Assembly: GCF_007095465.1 (NCBI RefSeq)
Contig: NZ_SDGL01000007.1
Coordinates: forward strand, 46,956 to 110,955
Direction: 5' to 3'
Origin: Lactobacillus mulieris
GTDB taxonomy: Bacteria; Bacillota; Bacilli; Lactobacillales; Lactobacillaceae
DNA: 64,000 bases
This document shows, piece by piece, positions 63,847 through 64,000 of the stretch. Made by a program: the position numbers and the translations under genes. The notes below the pieces were generated by a model. The model saw nothing but the letters and a program-made list of their open reading frames with translations. It was not told the DNA's origin and searched no databases. Each line of letters begins with the position of its first letter. The stretch's first letter is position 1.

Positions 63847-64000
63847 ATTTTTTCCGCAAAATATGTTTTTTTTATGAGTTATGCTTACTTTTTTACCTAT
63901 AAATAATAAACCATGCGATTTTCGAAACTGTCAAATTTTTTGTGTAAATAGATTTTTCTCGTAGATTGATTTTTTAATCTTTTATTTAATCAAAGTAGGA

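Overview
The window looks like chromosome of a low-GC Lactobacillus, most likely of the gasseri/johnsonii/acidophilus complex. The evidence is AT-rich DNA, AGGAGG ribosome-binding sites, many PTS systems with CcpA (cre) sites, ROK and RpiR proteins, an LPETG surface protein and IS3 fragments. This assignment is inference. I saw no rRNA, tRNA, CRISPR array or prophage block.

Left part (1-10.9 kb): the 3' end of a flavoprotein reductase with a C-terminal FMN_bind domain, followed by a DASS-family anion transporter; an Rpn-type PD-(D/E)XK nuclease; an unassigned glycosidase-like protein; and a tagatose/fructose-type operon (PfkB kinase, fused EIIBCA, LacD aldolase) with a divergent RpiR regulator and a cre site.

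Centre-left (10.9-28.3 kb, all minus strand): a sialic-acid operon (nanR-nanE-nanA-SSS symporter-nanQ-sialidase-NanOx-like oxidoreductase), then a hairpin, then nanK, then 11 bp later a nine-gene V-type ATPase operon in the Enterococcus hirae order ntpF-I-K-E-C-G-A-B-D. The c subunit keeps every known Na+ ligand, so a sodium pump appears wired to a sodium-coupled sialic-acid uptake system. The sialidase has the tryptophan typical of intramolecular trans-sialidases. With the NanOx-like oxidoreductase this points to a 2,7-anhydro-Neu5Ac route.

Centre (29-37.5 kb): the complete eight-gene yhf operon known from E. coli (yhfZ, yhfY, yhfU, yhfT, php, yhfS, yhfX, yhfW), whose function I do not know, here in a different gene order. 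It has a consensus promoter and two matching candidate operators, and is bracketed by IS3-type transposase fragments. This is the best candidate for an undescribed pathway.

Centre-right (37.5-49 kb): a galactitol-type PTS operon with a class II aldolase, whose promoter spacer is mostly an 18-nt homopolymer (possible phase variation); a divergent DeoR-PfkB pair; a frameshifted GntR regulator beside a 2-hydroxyacid dehydrogenase and an AEC permease; a second DASS transporter; a candidate structured RNA; a CsbD-like protein; and a LysR regulator.

Right part (49.4-64 kb): an LPETG surface protein cut from its signal peptide by a frameshift; an aspartate-type aminotransferase; two tandem copies of a probable type I toxin-antitoxin module with promoters on both strands; a MerR/AdhR-like regulator with a divergent zinc alcohol dehydrogenase; a second Rpn nuclease with an internal-start C-terminal antitoxin candidate and a free-standing copy of that domain; and a surface-polysaccharide cluster (flippase, three glycosyltransferases, UDP-galactopyranose mutase, Stealth phosphotransferase, acetyltransferase) running off the right edge.
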